DNA of 40,265 nucleotides from a virus, in the IMG/VR virus record IMGVR_UViG_3300044648_000380, positions 1 through 40,265 of that record, one strand, 5' to 3'. Below are positions 30,632 through 37,940 of the stretch, piece by piece. The position numbers and the translations under genes were made by a program. Each line of letters opens with the position of its first letter. Position 1 is the first letter of the stretch. Under the pieces are notes generated by a model. It saw only the letters and a list, made by a program, of their open reading frames with translations, was not told the origin of the DNA and made no database searches.

Positions 30632-30997
30632 TTAAGGTGTGCAGTCTATTTCAATACGGTAGTGGGTGAAGGCGGAGTCCTTATAGGCAACCAAAAGAAA
30701 CTCATATAAAAGGTGCGAACCCTGCATTAAGTCGTTAGTGTAGGTTGAAGAAGAATCGCTATGCCCGAGGTATGCCACCCAATTGCAGGAGGTGTCGTAG
30801 GAATTGATCTGAACCGGATTGACCTGCAATGCATACCAATAGGTTTCCGAGGAACTGGAAATAGTGTCGTTAAATGAAAGCTCACCCTTGATGGTGGTCT
30901 TGTATTTATTCGAATTTGATTCGTCGGGATCGGACAGGCAGCCGGCAAAGGCCAAAGCCATTAGGACAAATCCAGAAAATGCCGTGATCTTTTTCAT
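30632..30997 (-). CDS. Lipoprotein of the moron-like cassette
   Basis: 121 residues from ATG at 30997 (MKKITAFSG), chosen because it yields a normal signal peptide: KK, a hydrophobic stretch (FSGFVLMALAF) and the lipobox AFAGC with the modified Cys about residue 19. An in-frame start at 31072 or 31003 would add residues before the signal. The mature part is Ser/Asp/Asn-rich, then strands (YKTTIKGELSF, SETYWYALQVNPVQIN) and a late Cys pair. The protein is probably anchored in an outer or inner membrane. Low GC compared with phage genes suggests recent gain. No family is recognised. Confidence 0.7.
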   Translation of the reverse strand: MKKITAFSGFVLMALAFAGCLSDPDESNSNKYKTTIKGELSFNDTISSSSETYWYALQVNPVQINSYDTSCNWVAYLGHSDSSSTYTNDLMQGSHLLYEFLLVAYKDSAFTHYRIEIDCTP

Positions 30998-31107
30998 ACC
31001 CATAAACTGCCCTGTCAGGTTGCGGCCCGTCAAGCCATTCTCGCGGAACCGTGGAATTCTGTAAAACTTCATTGATCTGCGCCCCTTGTTTCAACGTGTA
31101 ACCGAAT

Positions 31108-31113
31108 ATTATA
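31108..31113 (-). promoter_or_regulatory. Candidate -10 box (TATAAT on the minus strand)
   Basis: ATTATA on the plus strand at 31108-31113 is a perfect TATAAT on the minus strand, about 36 bases upstream of the first possible start (31072) and 110 bases upstream of the likely lipoprotein start. No strong -35 is visible at 16-18 bases. It would drive the leftward lipoprotein and membrane genes independently of the phage operons. Confidence 0.5.
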
Positions 31114-31195
31114 CTGAACCATTGAGCACCAGGCCGGGGTGGAATCCGGGACTTCGGTCCCGCCCGAGATATTCCATGAGAGACCGGAGTTCAAA

Positions 31196-31366
31196 ATGTT
31201 CATGGACGAAATCGAGAAGGAATTTTGCCGCATAATCGAGGAAGCCCGCGCAACTAGGATAGAGATTGAGGGCCTTATTGGGCCGCAGTACGAAGCCCCA
31301 GAAGGAATTCCCGAGCGCGAGCACGAAGGCGCGCCTTCGCCTCTTCAGATGACGCTTCCCCTCTAA
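31196..31366 (+). CDS. Small acidic protein, uncertain
   Basis: 56 residues from ATG 31196; GTG 31139 in frame is an alternative. It begins MFMDEIEKEFCRIIEEARATRIEIEGL, a charged amphipathic helix, and ends in a Pro-rich tail. Ribosome site is weak (CCGGAG). The last 92 bases run antisense to the 3' end of the repressor gene. Both frames look protein-like, so one of the two ends may be wrong or they may truly overlap. Confidence 0.35.
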   Translation: MFMDEIEKEFCRIIEEARATRIEIEGLIGPQYEAPEGIPEREHEGAPSPLQMTLPL

Positions 31367-31739
31367 AAAAACCTTCCGCCGTCGTTCCCAGGAGCAGCCC
31401 AAAGGCGCCTTGATCGAGCGACCAGAAATCCTCTCCGGTCTCTCGCGCGGAAGGCCCGACTGCCAGCCACGCTTCGCGAACAAACTCAGCGAAAAAAATT
31501 TCGGAGCGATTGATTGCATCAAGGTCACCATCGGTGTTCACGGCCTGATAGGGCCACCTAAAACCAAGCTCTTCAAGTCGGGCCCGATGCTTTTCAGGGA
31601 TACGTGATCGTCCAGTAGCCCAATTACCCACGTTCTTAAGGTTTTCAGGCAGGGATTCAGCTAGCCATGTTTGGGTTTTTTGAATGGATTTAAGCCATTC
31701 GGTAATATAAGGGTAAAATTTAGGCATTTCGACCGCCAT
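31275..31739 (-). CDS. HTH repressor-like regulator
   Basis: 154 residues. The N-terminal 65 residues read as a helix-turn-helix: YPYITEWLKSIQKTQTWLAESL, PENLKNVGNWATGRSRIPEKHRARLEELGF, resembling phage Cro/CI-type DNA-binding domains. The rest is helical and acidic (EIFFAEFVREAWLAVG, EEAKARLRARAREFLLGL) and may be an oligomerisation part; no LexA-like Ser/Lys peptidase is seen. Start could also be MPKFYPY, five codons in. It is leftward and faces the rightward operon across an operator array, the layout of a lysogeny switch. Role as repressor is inferred. Confidence 0.7.
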   Translation of the reverse strand: MAVEMPKFYPYITEWLKSIQKTQTWLAESLPENLKNVGNWATGRSRIPEKHRARLEELGFRWPYQAVNTDGDLDAINRSEIFFAEFVREAWLAVGPSARETGEDFWSLDQGAFGLLLGTTAEGFFRGEASSEEAKARLRARAREFLLGLRTAAQ

Positions 31740-31740
31740 T

Positions 31741-31812
31741 CCTTAAAAACCTCAAGCGAGACTCTTAATCCTTAAGTACCTTAAGGATGGTTAAGGGGTT
31801 TAAACGTCTTAA
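31741..31812. promoter_or_regulatory. Operator array of TTAA(G) repeats between repressor and rightward operon
   Basis: Hexamers of the form CCTTAA or GGTTAA recur at 31741, 31750 (CCTCAA), 31763 (TCTTAA), 31770, 31779, 31789 (GGTTAA), 31798 (GTTTAA) and 31807 (TCTTAA). Most spacings are 9-10 bases, with 13 and 7 around the third. CCTTAAGG at 31779-31786 is an 8-base palindrome. Divergent promoters must overlap this stretch, but I cannot place them with confidence. It is very likely where the leftward HTH protein binds. Confidence 0.7.
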
Positions 31813-31833
31813 GGGTTTAGAGGTACTAAGGCA

Positions 31834-32019
31834 ATGTCAAAAATGCAAACCACCATCGAAGCCTCCGAAGACACCATCACGATGATCGAGGTCTTTGGAT
31901 CGGACAAGAAGACCCTTCGGCTGTTCATGGAGCAGAACGATCTGGGAAGCAATAAGTCGGCGTTTCGAGAAGTGCTCGTTCTCGCTGGCCTGAAGAAAAA
32001 AAAGGCGGTCGCCGCATGA
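31834..32019 (+). CDS. Small protein, first gene of the rightward operon
   Basis: 61 residues. It begins MSKMQTTIEASEDTITMIEVFGSDKK and continues LRLFMEQNDLGSNKSAFREVLVLAGLKKKK. The strand then helix-turn-helix-like order suggests a small DNA-binding fold, perhaps ribbon-helix-helix, with a basic end. It sits where Cro or an anti-repressor would be expected, 22 bases after the operator array, with TAAGG as ribosome site. Function unproven. Confidence 0.55.
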   Translation: MSKMQTTIEASEDTITMIEVFGSDKKTLRLFMEQNDLGSNKSAFREVLVLAGLKKKKAVAA

Positions 32020-32261
32020 CCTCCTCCCAATTCATCCTCGGCGGGCACGCCCTTCTGGTTCTCTCCGTGTTCCTGGGTTGCTGGACGGGCATGGGCCCGG
32101 GAGCAGCTCTCGTCATGTTGGCGGGGTTCGGCGCCCTTGTTTCAGGTTACGAGCTCAACATCCCCATCGCGGCTGGTGCGGGCCTGGTGACGGTTATTGG
32201 GAGCTTCATGGTTTGCTGGATGATCCGGGAAGGTTCCCGGCAACGCGGTCGTTCGCGATAA
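32016..32261 (+). CDS. Small integral membrane protein
   Basis: 81 residues; ATGA overlap. It has three hydrophobic stretches (ILGGHALLVLSVFLGCW, GAALVMLAGFGALVSGY, AAGAGLVTVIGSFMVCWMI) and a basic C-terminus (REGSRQRGRSR). Early phage membrane proteins of this size are often involved in superinfection control. No family is recognised. A strong hairpin follows at 32270. Confidence 0.55.
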   Translation: MTSSQFILGGHALLVLSVFLGCWTGMGPGAALVMLAGFGALVSGYELNIPIAAGAGLVTVIGSFMVCWMIREGSRQRGRSR

Positions 32262-32269
32262 AAAACGAG

Positions 32270-32301
32270 CACGCCCGCGCTGTTGCAAGCAGCCGGGCGT
32301 G
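32270..32301. terminator. Long imperfect hairpin after the membrane gene
   Basis: CACGCCCG (32270-32277) pairs with CGGGCGTG (32294-32301), and inside GCTG (32279-32282) pairs with CAGC (32290-32293), giving a 12-bp stem with one bulged C and a 7-base loop. On the plus strand no T-run follows; on the minus strand a T-run follows at once. A 16-codon mini-frame begins at 32302 (ATG) and ends at 32352 just after the hairpin, overlapping the next start. A regulatory RNA hairpin, attenuator or antisense terminator are the options. Confidence 0.45.
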
Positions 32302-32338
32302 ATGGTCAACCCCAAACGGTTAAGGAAGGAAGGTCAAC

Positions 32339-32806
32339 ATGGGAAAAAGTAACACAGAAACCACGGAGCGGTACGAAGCCCGGGGGACGATCCAGCAGGA
32401 AAGAGACCTGCGCGGGGCCCTCTTGGACGCCGGTACCTGGAACGAGGAGGGGTGCCAAAACCCCATCCTCTACTTCACCGAGCAGGAAGGGATGAAGCAG
32501 AAGGTCGTTTTCGACCTCGCGCCCGCCCACTACGACACCGCCGGGGAGGGTCCGCTCACCATCACCGCCCACCTGGAAGTCACCAGCTACGCCGGGGAGC
32601 CCTCGGAGACCCTCGTCGACAAGCTGGTGCTGTTCGTGCAGGGGATGGAGAAGCAGGAACTGTCCCGGGAGACCAGCCTGTTCGAGCGGTTCTCGGGCGC
32701 AGCTATCAAGATCGCCGCCGCTCACTTCAACCGCCTTTCGTGGGATTCGGCCTACGAGGACAGCATGGACGCCCCCGAGGATTTGGACGGATGGAGGGCT
32801 TTATGA
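32339..32806 (+). CDS. Hypothetical protein
   Basis: 155 residues; ATG preceded by AAGGAAGG. It is strand-rich in the middle (NPILYFTEQEGMKQKVVFDLAPAHYD, LTITAHLEVTSYAG) and helical late (LVDKLVLFVQGMEKQELS, FERFSGAAIKIAAAHFNRL). The end is acidic. Composition and early position suggest a modifier of host or phage machinery. No family recognised. ATGA overlap with the next gene. Confidence 0.55.
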   Translation: MGKSNTETTERYEARGTIQQERDLRGALLDAGTWNEEGCQNPILYFTEQEGMKQKVVFDLAPAHYDTAGEGPLTITAHLEVTSYAGEPSETLVDKLVLFVQGMEKQELSRETSLFERFSGAAIKIAAAHFNRLSWDSAYEDSMDAPEDLDGWRAL

Positions 32807-32973
32807 CCGGCATTAAATCAGGCCATCCCGAATTCGAGGAGGCCAAGCAGCAAAACCCCGAGCTCATGGACGGCATCATATGCGGGAAGTGCGGGGAGTC
32901 CGACTGCACCAGCATGGGAGGCACAGAGCCGTGCCTGGAAGCGGACGTGGGCGGGGAAGGGGGTGCGGAATGA
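32803..32973 (+). CDS. Small zinc-finger-like protein
   Basis: 56 residues from ATG 32803 (ATGA overlap). ELMDGIICGKCGESDCTSMGGTEPC gives four Cys (C-x2-C-x5-C with a fourth further on) that could hold zinc. Helical N-terminus. No family is recognised. Ends in an ATGA overlap with the KTSC gene. Confidence 0.5.
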   Translation: MTGIKSGHPEFEEAKQQNPELMDGIICGKCGESDCTSMGGTEPCLEADVGGEGGAE

Positions 32974-33230
32974 ACCCCATCGATTTCCCCGCGCCCGCCG
33001 TGAACATGGTCGATGTGGTATCAAGCCAGATCAAGAAGATCGGGTACGACGAGCCGAGCCAGACCATGTTCGTTGAGTTCGCGAACGGCGTTACCTACCG
33101 GTACCCGGAAGTCCCCGCCCTGGTCCACGGGCTTCTCATGACCGCCGAATCGGTCGGGAGGCACTTCAACGAGCACGTCCGGAAGCAGTACCAGGGCGTC
33201 AAGCTGGAACCGGCGGGGGAGGCGGTATGA
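32970..33230 (+). CDS. KTSC domain protein
   Basis: 86 residues; ATGA overlap. Residues 12-78 (VNMVDVVSSQIKKIGYD, QTMFVEFANGVTYRYPEVPALVHGLLMTAESVGRHFNEHVRKQY) match the KTSC domain, named for its relation to the C-terminal domain of lysyl-tRNA synthetases. Stand-alone KTSC proteins are common in phages and bacteria and their role is not established; they are thought to bind nucleic acid. It is in the early operon between a zinc protein and a membrane protein. Assignment is firm; role is not. Confidence 0.88.
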   Translation: MNPIDFPAPAVNMVDVVSSQIKKIGYDEPSQTMFVEFANGVTYRYPEVPALVHGLLMTAESVGRHFNEHVRKQYQGVKLEPAGEAV

Positions 33231-33430
33231 TCACCCGCTTCTTCATCGCCCTGACGCTGATCCTCGCGGGCATGTCCTTCACGGGCACCTGCTACTGGAT
33301 CGGCACCGAGTACCCCAATTACCACTCCGTCGCAACGTTCGGCACCCTCACGCTTCTAATGGTCGGGATCGCGTGGGAACTTTATCAAGAAGCCCGCCTC
33401 CTCGAAGGGGGTTCGGGGGTGAACGGATGA
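33227..33430 (+). CDS. Small membrane protein
   Basis: 67 residues from ATG 33227 in an ATGA overlap. Two hydrophobic helices, residues 2-22 (ITRFFIALTLILAGMSFTGTC) and 35-52 (VATFGTLTLLMVGIAWEL), with a charged C-terminal tail (YQEARLLEGGSG). No family. Placed in the early operon. Confidence 0.55.
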   Translation: MITRFFIALTLILAGMSFTGTCYWIGTEYPNYHSVATFGTLTLLMVGIAWELYQEARLLEGGSGVNG

Positions 33431-33612
33431 ATTTGCAGCGGTACGACTACTACGGCATCCTGAAACGGGCCGAGCCGGGGGAGATATGCCGCAGATGCGG
33501 CCAGCCAGCGGAATCGCATTCCCCGATTCTGATGCTCTGCGACCCCGAACACGCCACCAGCATGGAACACTTCATGCCCATCGAAAACCAGCCCGCCACC
33601 ATGGGCGCCTAA
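33427..33612 (+). CDS. Small Cys-rich protein
   Basis: 61 residues from ATG 33427 (ATGA overlap). It carries CRRCGQP and a later CDPEH, a possible zinc site, on a mostly loop-like background. No family recognised. It is followed by a clear ribosome site (AAGGAAG) for the annealing-protein gene. Confidence 0.5.
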   Translation: MNLQRYDYYGILKRAEPGEICRRCGQPAESHSPILMLCDPEHATSMEHFMPIENQPATMGA

Positions 33613-33627
33613 CCGAAGGAAGAAATC

Positions 33628-34608
33628 ATGAACACTTTAACTCCCGAAACCTCCGTGATGGAGTACACCCCAGAAGAAATGCACAACCAGGTCCAGCGCG
33701 TTCAGCGCGTGATGGAAATGGTGATGAAGGAGGGTGAGCATTACGGCACCATTCCCGGATGCGGCCCGAAACCCGCCCTACTCAAAGCGGGCGCCGAGAA
33801 ACTGTGCTTCGCCTTCCGCATGGCGCCGAAGTACGAAATCATCCTCACCCCTCTGACCGGGGGGCACCGCGAGTACCAGATCGTCTGTGAGCTGCGGCAT
33901 ATCGTGACCAACCAGCTTCTCGGGTCCGGTGTTGGATGCTGCTCCACCATGGAGAGCAAGTACCGCTATCGGGGGGCAAAGACCGCCGACGAGATGACGG
34001 ACGTTCAGGTTCCGAAGGCGTACTGGGATGCCAGAAACGCCAAGGCGGACGCGCCGACCCTTCTCGCGATTCTCGCAAAGGCCGTGGGCGAGCCCGGACG
34101 CTACGGCACGAAGAAAAACGACGCCGACCAGTGGATGATTACCCGCAAGGGCGAGCGCACCGAGAACAAGGAAGAAAACCCCGACATCGCGGACACCTTC
34201 AACACCGTGCTCAAGATGGCGAAGAAACGGGCGCACGTCGATGCCGTCCTGACCGCAACCGCCGCCTCCGACATCTTCGCCCAGGACATCGAGGAGAACC
34301 CCGAGATGTACGGCGGGCGTAACCCCGAGCCCGCCAAGCAGGAAGCCGCCAGGGCCGACGAGAAGACCGAGACCCAGGTCATCGAAGCCGTCGTCGTGGG
34401 CGTCTACGAGAACGACGACAAGGCGCTCGCGGCCGAGGGCTGGCGGGGCATCGACCTCGGAGAAAACCGAATCGTGGAGACGAAGGACGCGGCCACGATC
34501 AAGAAGGCCCAAGGCCTTGCAGGGACGGGTGTGGTCGCCCTGTTCGAAATCGAATGGATCACCGGCAAAGAATGGCCGCGCCTCAAGGCCATCGCGGACA
34601 AGACCTAA
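33628..34608 (+). CDS. Putative phage ssDNA-annealing or recombination protein
   Basis: 326 residues. The core (GEHYGTIPGCGPKPALLKAGAEKLCFAF, HREYQIVCELRHI, GSGVGCCSTMESKYRY, DTFNTVLKMAKKRAHVDAVLTATAASDIF) belongs to a widespread phage protein family that occurs next to recombination genes, and I recall it being treated as annealing-like, but the assignment is from memory. The C-terminal 80 residues are a separate strand-helix domain (VVGVYENDDKALAAEGWRGIDLGE). A Gp157-family gene follows directly, a common pairing with Erf/RecT-type proteins. It likely aids recombination-dependent replication. Good ribosome site. Confidence 0.55.
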   Translation: MNTLTPETSVMEYTPEEMHNQVQRVQRVMEMVMKEGEHYGTIPGCGPKPALLKAGAEKLCFAFRMAPKYEIILTPLTGGHREYQIVCELRHIVTNQLLGSGVGCCSTMESKYRYRGAKTADEMTDVQVPKAYWDARNAKADAPTLLAILAKAVGEPGRYGTKKNDADQWMITRKGERTENKEENPDIADTFNTVLKMAKKRAHVDAVLTATAASDIFAQDIEENPEMYGGRNPEPAKQEAARADEKTETQVIEAVVVGVYENDDKALAAEGWRGIDLGENRIVETKDAATIKKAQGLAGTGVVALFEIEWITGKEWPRLKAIADKT

Positions 34609-34628
34609 ACCCTTACCAGGAATACACT

Positions 34629-35204
34629 ATGAACCAGACCATTTTCGAAATCTCAACCGAGTACCGCGATATTCTCGCGGATATGGAACTCCACGCTGAG
34701 AACAATGAAGGGGACATTACCGACTTCCCACTATTGGATCGCCTGGCGGTGGTCGAGGGCGACTTGTCTCACAAGGCGCTTAACATAGCGGCCCTTATCA
34801 AGGAGCTGAACGCCGAGGCCATGAGCATCGCGGAACTCGGAACCTCCTTGGTCGCCCGGGCTACGGCCAAAGCGAACCGCGCCGAACGCCTCAAGCAGTA
34901 TCTCAAAGACAACGTGCCCATGAACGCGGTGTACGAGGATGCCCGTGCCAAGGTTTCGTGGGCGGGGAACGGCGGAGTACGCCCGTTCAAACTCATGCCC
35001 GAGGTGTTGCCCGAGGATCTACCCGAGAAGTTCCAGCGCAAGGAAATCACGGTCAAAACCGAGGAAGTCCGCAAGGAGCTGGAGGCCGGGATCGTGGCCG
35101 GCCATGAGCCCGAGAAAACCGGGGAACCCCTGGAACTCAAGGATGAATCCGGCAAGGTCCTGGCGGTCGTGAAGCCGCGCGGCAAGTCCCTTCGGATCAA
35201 GTAA
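34629..35204 (+). CDS. Siphovirus Gp157-family protein
   Basis: 191 residues from ATG 34629; a longer frame upstream overlaps the previous gene and is not believed. The pattern FEISTEYRDILADMELHAENNEGDITDFPLLDRLAVVEGDLSHKALNIAALIKELNAEAMSIAELGTSLVARA TAKANRAERLKQYLKDN is that of the Gp157 family, with a C-terminal strand part (KVSWAGNGGVRPFKLM, KSLRIK). Gp157 proteins are linked with phage resistance or recombination modules but their biochemistry is poorly known. It likely works with the gene before it. Confidence 0.85.
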   Translation: MNQTIFEISTEYRDILADMELHAENNEGDITDFPLLDRLAVVEGDLSHKALNIAALIKELNAEAMSIAELGTSLVARATAKANRAERLKQYLKDNVPMNAVYEDARAKVSWAGNGGVRPFKLMPEVLPEDLPEKFQRKEITVKTEEVRKELEAGIVAGHEPEKTGEPLELKDESGKVLAVVKPRGKSLRIK

Positions 35205-35224
35205 CCGAACCACGAAAGGAACCC

Positions 35225-35557
35225 ATGTTCAGCTTTATCAAAAAATGGTGGCAGGAGCGGCAGGCCGCGAAGCCCAAGGAAATCGACCCCTGGCCGACCA
35301 CGAAGAAGGAGGCCAAGCGTCTGATTCGTCCCCGTTCCATGGACTCCAACCTCGGGCGCGAGCTCTGGCGCATGCGGGCGAACTATCGCGGCTGCCTGAA
35401 GAACCTCGCGGCCATGCGGTCTGGAAGCATCAGGGCCATCAAGTCGAAGCGCCAAATCCGGCGGTTCGAAGGCCATTGCGACCGGACCCGTGCCGAACTA
35501 ATGAAGCTGGAAATCGCCTTCGCGCGCGAAACCCGCTACCACCAGGTCAAGGGATGA
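35225..35557 (+). CDS. Small basic hypothetical protein
   Basis: 110 residues; ATG preceded by AAAGGAA. The N-terminus is hydrophobic and basic (MFSFIKKWWQERQAAKPKE), and most of the rest is Arg-rich helices (RELWRMRANYRGCLKNLAAMRSGSIRAIKSKRQIRRFEG). It probably binds nucleic acid. No family recognised. Coupled to the 39-codon gene by ATGA. Confidence 0.55.
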   Translation: MFSFIKKWWQERQAAKPKEIDPWPTTKKEAKRLIRPRSMDSNLGRELWRMRANYRGCLKNLAAMRSGSIRAIKSKRQIRRFEGHCDRTRAELMKLEIAFARETRYHQVKG

Positions 35558-35673
35558 ACAATCAGCACACGCATGGACCGGCGGTTGACCACCGGGAAAC
35601 GAGGCTTGGGGGGCTCCTTCCCGCCCCCGCGCTCCCGCGTCCGGCGTGTGCCACCCTTTGGAGAGCAAAGTGA
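35554..35673 (+). CDS. 39-residue hypothetical protein upstream of the integrase
   Basis: ATG 35554 overlaps the preceding stop (ATGA), and its TGA at 35671-35673 overlaps the GTG start of the integrase (GTGA). The product is Pro/Arg-rich and has no evident fold, so it may serve mainly to couple translation of the integrase to the operon. Length is below most gene-finding limits. Start and stop overlap on both sides is the chief support. Confidence 0.5.
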   Translation: MNNQHTHGPAVDHRETRLGGLLPAPALPRPACATLWRAK

Positions 35674-37115
35674 GATTCCAATTACCGAAACCTCAAAAGG
35701 GTCGCGCGGCCTGGGGCTGGCGCCTTGTGGACCTGCACCCGGACGAGGAGCGGGCGCTGCGCGACCTCTTCCCCACCTTCAAGAAATCCGGAAGTGTCTC
35801 GACCAAGAAGGAGCGCACCGAATACCTTGAGCGCGTGAAGCGCCAGGTGGAGGACCGGGTTTACAATCTCCGGGCTGGCCGGGCCGTTGGGGACAACCGC
35901 CCATGGGACTTCCACGTAAAGGAATTCCTGGCCTACGGAAAGACCCTGGGGGGGCTCAAAGGCACCGCCTGGGCTCCCGGCACCTACCGGATTCGGAAGG
36001 ACGCTCTTCTCAAGTACTGGACCCCCTTGCTGAAGCCGAAGAACCTTCAGGACATCCGGCGCGAAGATGTCATGCGCGCCGTCCAGCACATGGTCGAGGA
36101 GGGGCTTGCTTCCTCCACGATCAACGGCAGAATCACTTCCTTAAAATCCCTCATGAGCCGCGCCAAGGACCTGAGCCACATCGAAAAGAATCCGCTGGAT
36201 GGGATCTACGTCACGAGCCGGGTCAAGCAGCCTCGTGGGCACTTCACGCCGGCCGAGCTGCAGCTTCTTTTCAGCCAGACTCCGCTCAACGATTCCCTTG
36301 CCTACCAGCTTGCCTACTACTGCCGCTTCCGCGGCGGAGAATTGAAAAAGCTGACCGTGGGATCGGTTTCGTGGATCGAGCGGCATATCGACCTTCCCGG
36401 AATCCAGGCGGACGGGTCGGCGGGTACCAAGAACAAGACCGACGCCTACCAAGCAATCCCTGATCGCCTGTGGCCCGTGCTTTGGGACTACTGCGCCGGT
36501 CGCGCGGCCGAGGAGCCCTTGCTCAAAGGCTTCCCGCCCCGCCACCACCAGCTAACCCTCTACCGGCACATGGAGCGCCTGGGGATCCCGAAGGTTCACA
36601 AGGGGCTCCCGAGGACGTTCCACAGCCTCGGGCATTCCACGGCCACGAACGCCCTTCGCCTCGGGGTACGGGCGGACCTGGTGCAAAGCCTGATGCGCCA
36701 CGCGGACATCAAGGAAACGATGGGATACGTCACGCGCGAAATGGAAGAGGCGCAAGGCGCAGTGAACCTGATGGATCGCCAACTTTTCCCTGATTTCAAG
36801 CAGGAAAACACGACACCGAAACTACACGAGGAGGGGTTAATGAAAGTGGGAGCTTATGCAGGTCAAGGACTTAGCGCCAGCGATGGCGGAAGAGGTGAGA
36901 TTCACCCGGAAGGCAAAAAGGGCAAATTAATCGCCTTCCCGGGCAGGAAACGCGCCGTTTCGTACACGAAAGCGCATACCATCGCGACACAGGCGCTACA
37001 CAAGATCGGGGAGGACCCGATTTACGCCGAAGCCCTCCGGACCGTCCTGGCGATGAAGCCCGAGGACGCCCGCCGCCTGGCGGAATCCAAGAAGTCAAAC
37101 CGGGCCAACGGGTAG
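35670..37115 (+). CDS. int: Tyrosine integrase with glycine in place of the HxxR arginine
   Basis: 481 residues from GTG 35670, preceded by GGAGAG; an earlier GTG at 35646 is possible. The N-terminal 100 residues are arm/core binding; a SAM-like helical domain follows (YRIRKDALLKYW, RREDVMRAVQHMVEEGL). The catalytic region has Arg221 in YYCRFRGGELKKL, Lys near KNKTDAYQ, His318 in HSLGHSTATNAL, His344 in MRHADIKETMGYV and Tyr353 as nucleophile. At HxxR the residue 321 is Gly (codon GGG at 36630), where CGG would give Arg. This may weaken strand exchange. A 110-residue C-terminal extension is unusual. It inserts the phage at an attachment site not identified here. Confidence 0.87.
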   Translation: MRFQLPKPQKGRAAWGWRLVDLHPDEERALRDLFPTFKKSGSVSTKKERTEYLERVKRQVEDRVYNLRAGRAVGDNRPWDFHVKEFLAYGKTLGGLKGTAWAPGTYRIRKDALLKYWTPLLKPKNLQDIRREDVMRAVQHMVEEGLASSTINGRITSLKSLMSRAKDLSHIEKNPLDGIYVTSRVKQPRGHFTPAELQLLFSQTPLNDSLAYQLAYYCRFRGGELKKLTVGSVSWIERHIDLPGIQADGSAGTKNKTDAYQAIPDRLWPVLWDYCAGRAAEEPLLKGFPPRHHQLTLYRHMERLGIPKVHKGLPRTFHSLGHSTATNALRLGVRADLVQSLMRHADIKETMGYVTREMEEAQGAVNLMDRQLFPDFKQENTTPKLHEEGLMKVGAYAGQGLSASDGGRGEIHPEGKKGKLIAFPGRKRAVSYTKAHTIATQALHKIGEDPIYAEALRTVLAMKPEDARRLAESKKSNRANG

Positions 37116-37121
37116 CCTCCC

Positions 37122-37940
37122 TTGGTCGCACGATTCAACGAACGGGACTGGAAGGCCCTGGAATCCCACGCGCTCCACCGCGACGGGGATCTGTGCCTTG
37201 CGTGCCTTGCCGAACTCGGCCGGGACCCTGGCCCCCTGCTCTCCCCTACCCTTGACCACCTGGACGGGGACAAGCGGAACGGCCGCCCCTCCAACATCAT
37301 CCGCCTCTGCCGGCCACACAACGCCGCCGAGGGGAACCGCGTTCGCCCGGCCATCAAGGCCAGGAAAAAGGCCCGCCCGGCCGATCGCGATTCCCTTCCC
37401 CCGATCTGGACCTCACGGATCGTGAATCCGGTTACCTACCCCGGCCTTCGGGAGCGCGCAGCCGAAATCCTCCGCAACCGCACCGAACAGCAGGACTTGC
37501 AAAAACCGTCCGGCGCCCGAGGTGAGGGACGGGGGGAGGGAGGGAACGCGCAGCCGGAACTGGTTGCCCGCTGGACCCCTGAGCGCCACGAATCAGACAG
37601 CGACGTAGAGCGCGCCCGCATCCTACAGGATCTCATGAACCCCCTGTATCGCCTGTGGGTGTTCGAGCAGGTCAAGGAGCACGGGTGCATCACCAAGGCC
37701 GACGCCATCGTCTCCGGCGCCGAGCACGTCGACGAGGAGACCGGGCGAGGCGCGAAGAAAACCATCCTCGACTACTTCGACAAGATCAGCAGCCGGGCGG
37801 GCTGGCTGGAGGAAGTGCGCAACGCCCAGGGCCGTCTCGTCTGGGTGTTCCGGGACGGCCGGGACATCACCGCCCTGGAAACCAAGCTCCGAGGCAGGGT
37901 TAAGACCCTCCGCGACCTCATGGCCGGGGGTGCCGCGTGA
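37122..37940 (+). CDS. HNH nuclease fused to a winged-helix-like C-terminal domain
   Basis: 272 residues from a TTG start at 37122, the only sensible one. Residues 14-71 hold an HNH endonuclease with zinc-type Cys pairs (LCLACLAELG, PTLDHLDGDKRNGRPSNIIRLCRPHNAAEGNR). A low-complexity linker (KPSGARGEGRGEGGN) separates it from a C-terminal helical and strand domain (VFEQVKEHGCITKADAIVSGAEHV, KKTILDYFDKISSRAGWLEEVRNAQGRLVWVFRDGRD) that looks like a winged helix. Two plausible roles are a DNA-replication or packaging nuclease, or a host-directed nuclease. It lies after the integrase and before a zinc protein and a methyltransferase. Confidence 0.75.
   Translation: MVARFNERDWKALESHALHRDGDLCLACLAELGRDPGPLLSPTLDHLDGDKRNGRPSNIIRLCRPHNAAEGNRVRPAIKARKKARPADRDSLPPIWTSRIVNPVTYPGLRERAAEILRNRTEQQDLQKPSGARGEGRGEGGNAQPELVARWTPERHESDSDVERARILQDLMNPLYRLWVFEQVKEHGCITKADAIVSGAEHVDEETGRGAKKTILDYFDKISSRAGWLEEVRNAQGRLVWVFRDGRDITALETKLRGRVKTLRDLMAGGAA

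Noticed and set aside
35573-35830. Rightward frame overlapping the integrase start
   Set aside because: Arg/Pro/Gly-rich shadow; the integrase frame has the domain evidence.
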